Below are positions 61,717-64,000 of a DNA stretch of 64,000 nucleotides, piece after piece. The notes beneath the pieces were generated by a model. It made no database searches, was not told where the DNA came from, and saw only the letters and a list, made by a program, of their open reading frames with translations. The DNA lies in the NCBI GenBank assembly GCA_029931535.1, contig JAQPZY010001684.1:5004001-5068000 (forward strand), read 5' to 3'. The translations under genes and the position numbers were made by a program. Positions within the stretch are counted from its first letter, which is position 1. Each line of letters opens with the position of its first letter. Origin of the DNA: Margaritifera margaritifera (Eukaryota > Mollusca > Bivalvia > Unionida > Margaritiferidae).

Positions 61717-62165
61717 TTTAATTTTTTGACCCACCCGGCGATGTTAACGTTAATCGCAGAGGTGTCGCAATGAGGTATGTGTTTACATCGCCTTGTCTAT
61801 CTTCGTATCGATACAACGAAAGTAAAAGTTTTCCCGATACCAATCGTCCAGGCGCTAATGAATTTTTGGTAATTTTTAATCGTACAAGCTCATCAGAATT
61901 AATTGTTAATTTAGCATATTTTCCATTGCTAACAGGATGGTAAAATCCGTCAGTGATAACGCTTAGGATTTCAGAAATAGCGTTTAGCAGCGCAAAATAT
62001 TCATTGGATTCGTTTGGAAACTTCCAACTCCCAACGTGTCGGGACGGGTTTTCTTTACAAGCGTTAATTTTATTCTTTTGTCTGCTTGAAAATATTTTCC
62101 GGAAACTTCATTTTCGATATCATCAACAAACGGTTCACCCATAAAATAAAGTCCATGGCCGTCAA
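61717..62165 (-). pseudogene. Unassigned coding remnant next to the polymerase
   Basis: A minus-strand frame of over 100 codons without a stop but also without a Met (NESNEYFALLNAISEILSVI, then YAKLTINSDELVRLKITK and SLYRYEDRQGDVNTYLI). It ends at LTSPGGSKN (about 61724). A second frame just upstream on the same strand (DGHGLYFMGEPFVDD) may be its N-terminal part. Strand-rich composition would suit a capsid-like jelly-roll protein, but no family is recognised. The polymerase frame meets it without a gap. Confidence 0.4.
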
Positions 62166-62169
62166 CAAC

Positions 62170-64000
62170 ACCATAACATCGTACTGAAAATTGTACATGT
62201 GAACTTTGCTAAGTTCAAGCACGGAAAATCCAACGTAAATTGGTTTATCAAGCAGCAAACTTATTTTCGCTCTAAGATTTTTATCCAAACATTTTCATCG
62301 AAATAAAGTTGTTTCCTGAAACTAATTTGTTGCGCCTGTCAACATCATTAACTAATTCTACATTGATGCGCTTTCTAATGTTCTCTATGGTTTTTCCAAA
62401 AACACTGTTATTCAACAAATTGAAAAAATCTTTTTCAAAATCAGTTTGCGCCGCAGAAAGTCGTGCAGTATTAAATTCGATATAAACACTTAACCAACGC
62501 GATTGCGAAAACGATATTACTTTATGAACTTTTTTCAATTTCAGACCCGTGCGCAAACAGTGACGCAGCGATTCAACATGCATAACGTAGCGTTGTTTAT
62601 CAAACAAATTGGGAAAAGTTTTTTTACTTTTGTACAGCTAATACCAAACTACGCTCGCTGGCAAAGTTGCTCATGTGATAAAAACTCATTGCGCACAATA
62701 ATATTTTCTGCGCAAAAAGGATAATCTTTATGTAGCGCATGAAGCTCGTGCGAGTATTAGAGATCAACCTCTGCGAAATAACCAACGTTATTAACATCGA
62801 TTTTTTGTTTGTTTTCGAGATTATGTTTAAATTCATCATAATCACACCATGCAAAATTTGAAAATGGAAGCGGTTGGTTCATAGCTTAACCATCTAGTAC
62901 ATGATGTAGCTCGACGGCGCATTCAGGATTATAGTTTTTCAGGTACTTGTTATTTGCCACAGCGTGTTTATTTTTTTTATTTTTTTATTTTTTTTTAATT
63001 TTTTTATTTATTTTTTTTATTTATTTTTTGTTTGTTTGTTTGTTATCACACTAATTCCGCCGCGTATTCAAGATTCAATAAAATTAAACATCGTTTCGTC
63101 AGTTAAAAGTTCCAATGTTATTCCAGTAATTTCCAACATTGCTTCTCAACTTAAACCGGGCGATGAAACAAAATGTGCTGGATCAAGTTTGAAATAATTC
63201 AAGCATATTTTTCTAAATTCCTCAAAAACATCGGCTAGCAACAGCACGTCAGTCGCAATATAAAAATCGTGATAATCGCCCATATTCTCGCAATCAAATG
63301 CGTACCAAACTGTGTTTGCGTGCTCGTATTCACACTCGGTAATCCCCTCATTATTTAGTTTGCTCTGAAAATTCTCATGTCGCAGTAACGTGGTTTCATC
63401 AAATGGAGCCTAACTGTTCATGTACTCATACGGATAAATACCTTTACGCGTTAACAGTGAAATATCGTTAAAATGCTGCGTCAAATAATACAATTTATCT
63501 TTTGACAAATGTTGTGCCAGTGATTCCAGCGACGCCGCCATGAATTGCACAGAATCAATAAATTTTAAATTTCCAAGAGAAGAAGACATGTACTTTTCCA
63601 TGTTGTTCGCTGTGCGTTGGATTTTGTCGCGTTCACATAATTCTTTATCGGCAAAAGCTTGTACAATGATGAGCGCATCATATCCTCGCAGATTGTGAAA
63701 AACAACTGGAATACCCTTGTAAAATTTAAAATTAATATTGCAGCTTTGATGCGCCGCACCACGATAATGGCAATGATCGAGCACTTTGCGGTTATCATCG
63801 TCGTATGATCGCTGGCAAACATGGCATACTCGAGCCTCGGAATATGATTATAATTCTTCATCTGTTAGCGGAATCATTGGAGCAACATTTTGTTTTATGC
63901 GGCAAATTTGCTGAGCCTTGAGTTCTAAATTGCTTATTAACCAACCGGCCAGATTTTCGCCACGATATAATTTTAACGGAACATCATATCGCGAATCGAT
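62170..64000 (-). pseudogene. polB: Type B DNA polymerase of the Polinton, fragmentary
   Basis: The frame enters from the right window edge. Readable parts are a Cys finger (VCHVCQRSYDD) and HCHYRGAAHQSCN (63740-63785), IPVVFHNLRGYDALI (63690-63720), and the exonuclease-type SVQFMAASLESLAQHL (63510-63550). A DYHDFYIATDVLLLADVFEE block follows (about 63230-63290), then SSPGLS and IRGGIS. After the T-rich insert come NNSVFGKTIENIRKR (62380-62430) and KPIYVGFSVLELSK (62200-62250). The family copies the element from a protein primer. Stops occur at 63408, 63861 and elsewhere. The catalytic DTDS motif expected right after the last block is absent here. Confidence 0.8.
62961..63052. repeat. T-rich insert inside the polymerase gene
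   Basis: About 90 bases of T runs broken by A and ending in (TTTG)n. It interrupts the polymerase between the IRGGIS block and the NNSVFGK block. On the minus strand it reads as an A-rich tail-like tract, which could be the remains of a retroposed tail or replication slippage. Confidence 0.85.

Larger units (their letters stand above)
51460..64000. mobile_element. Maverick/Polinton (adintovirus-like) fossil, right end outside window
   Basis: It encodes a retroviral-type integrase with chromodomain, a type B DNA polymerase, an A32-type packaging ATPase and an adenain-type protease, which together define Polintons. A PLA2 domain and a fibre-like protein point to the virus-like adintovirus branch. 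Genes run minus, plus, then minus, with the first two divergent around 54.5 kb and convergent around 60.05 kb. Every long gene has stops and frameshifts. Terminal inverted repeats were not found: the left end is uncertain, and the right end lies beyond the window. No major capsid protein was recognised. The base style differs from the surroundings, with more CG dinucleotides and fewer microsatellites, except for A/T runs. Confidence 0.85.

Noticed and set aside
61953..62144. 63-codon plus-strand frame
   Set aside because: Antisense to the better minus-strand coding remnant at 61717-62165.

Overview
This is a stretch of animal nuclear DNA with almost no host genes. It is AT-rich, full of microsatellites, and carries introns with GT/AG borders. 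Its elements are Ty3/gypsy, Penelope-like, RNase H-bearing LINE, hAT MITE, tRNA-like SINE and Polinton types. That mix suggests a metazoan, most likely a lophotrochozoan such as a mollusc, but the species cannot be fixed from the sequence. The only recognisable host-type gene is a broken short-chain dehydrogenase/reductase (SDR) at 19.35-25.83 kb, with a ~5.6 kb intron.

Layout. 0.8-7.5 kb: a full-length, young LTR retrotransposon on the minus strand, with two 761-bp LTRs, a 4-bp target duplication and one open 1613-codon gag-pol. Its integrase lies before the reverse transcriptase, the Gmr1-type order. 8.07-8.22 kb holds a second copy of the sequence it inserted into, without the insertion. 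9.1-9.5 kb: 11-copy minisatellite. 9.8-11.8 kb: decayed Penelope-like (PLE) repeat, duplicated at 48.4-50.4 kb. 12.1-13.7 kb: minus-strand LINE tail. 14.3-15.6 kb: microsatellites and a second PLE lineage. 18.0-18.2 kb: 54-bp tandem repeat. 22.2-23.0 kb: LINE reverse transcriptase remnant inside the SDR intron. 23.4-24.8 kb: CATA and TA arrays. 28-31 kb: very AT-rich degenerate repeats. 33.3-34.8 kb: a two-exon fragment of a repetitive invertebrate protein family. 36.0-37.2 kb: LINE tail. 37.2-40.2 kb: tandemly repeated block with a SINE. 41.05-41.23 kb: hAT-type MITE. 42.2 kb: possible membrane-protein exon. 43.6-44.8 kb: decayed protein-primed-type DNA polymerase B. 44.9-48.4 kb: decayed Gmr1-type element.

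The most interesting part is 51.5-64.0 kb, a heavily mutated Maverick/Polinton (adintovirus-like) element that runs off the right edge. It carries a phage-fibre-like repeat protein, a minus-strand coiled-coil gene and a small membrane protein. On the plus strand follow an A32-type packaging ATPase, two long coiled-coil genes that look like paralogues, an adenain-type protease, a small Cys-motif ORF, a parvovirus-type phospholipase A2 domain and an integrase with a chromodomain. On the minus strand are an HNH/NUMOD-like endonuclease and a type B DNA polymerase. Every long gene has stops or frameshifts, often at A/T runs, so this is a fossil. No major capsid gene was recognised. Small palindromes recur between its genes.

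The window therefore reads as layered transposon insertions: old PLE, LINE and Polinton fossils, later insertions, and one recent Gmr1-type element that may still be mobile.
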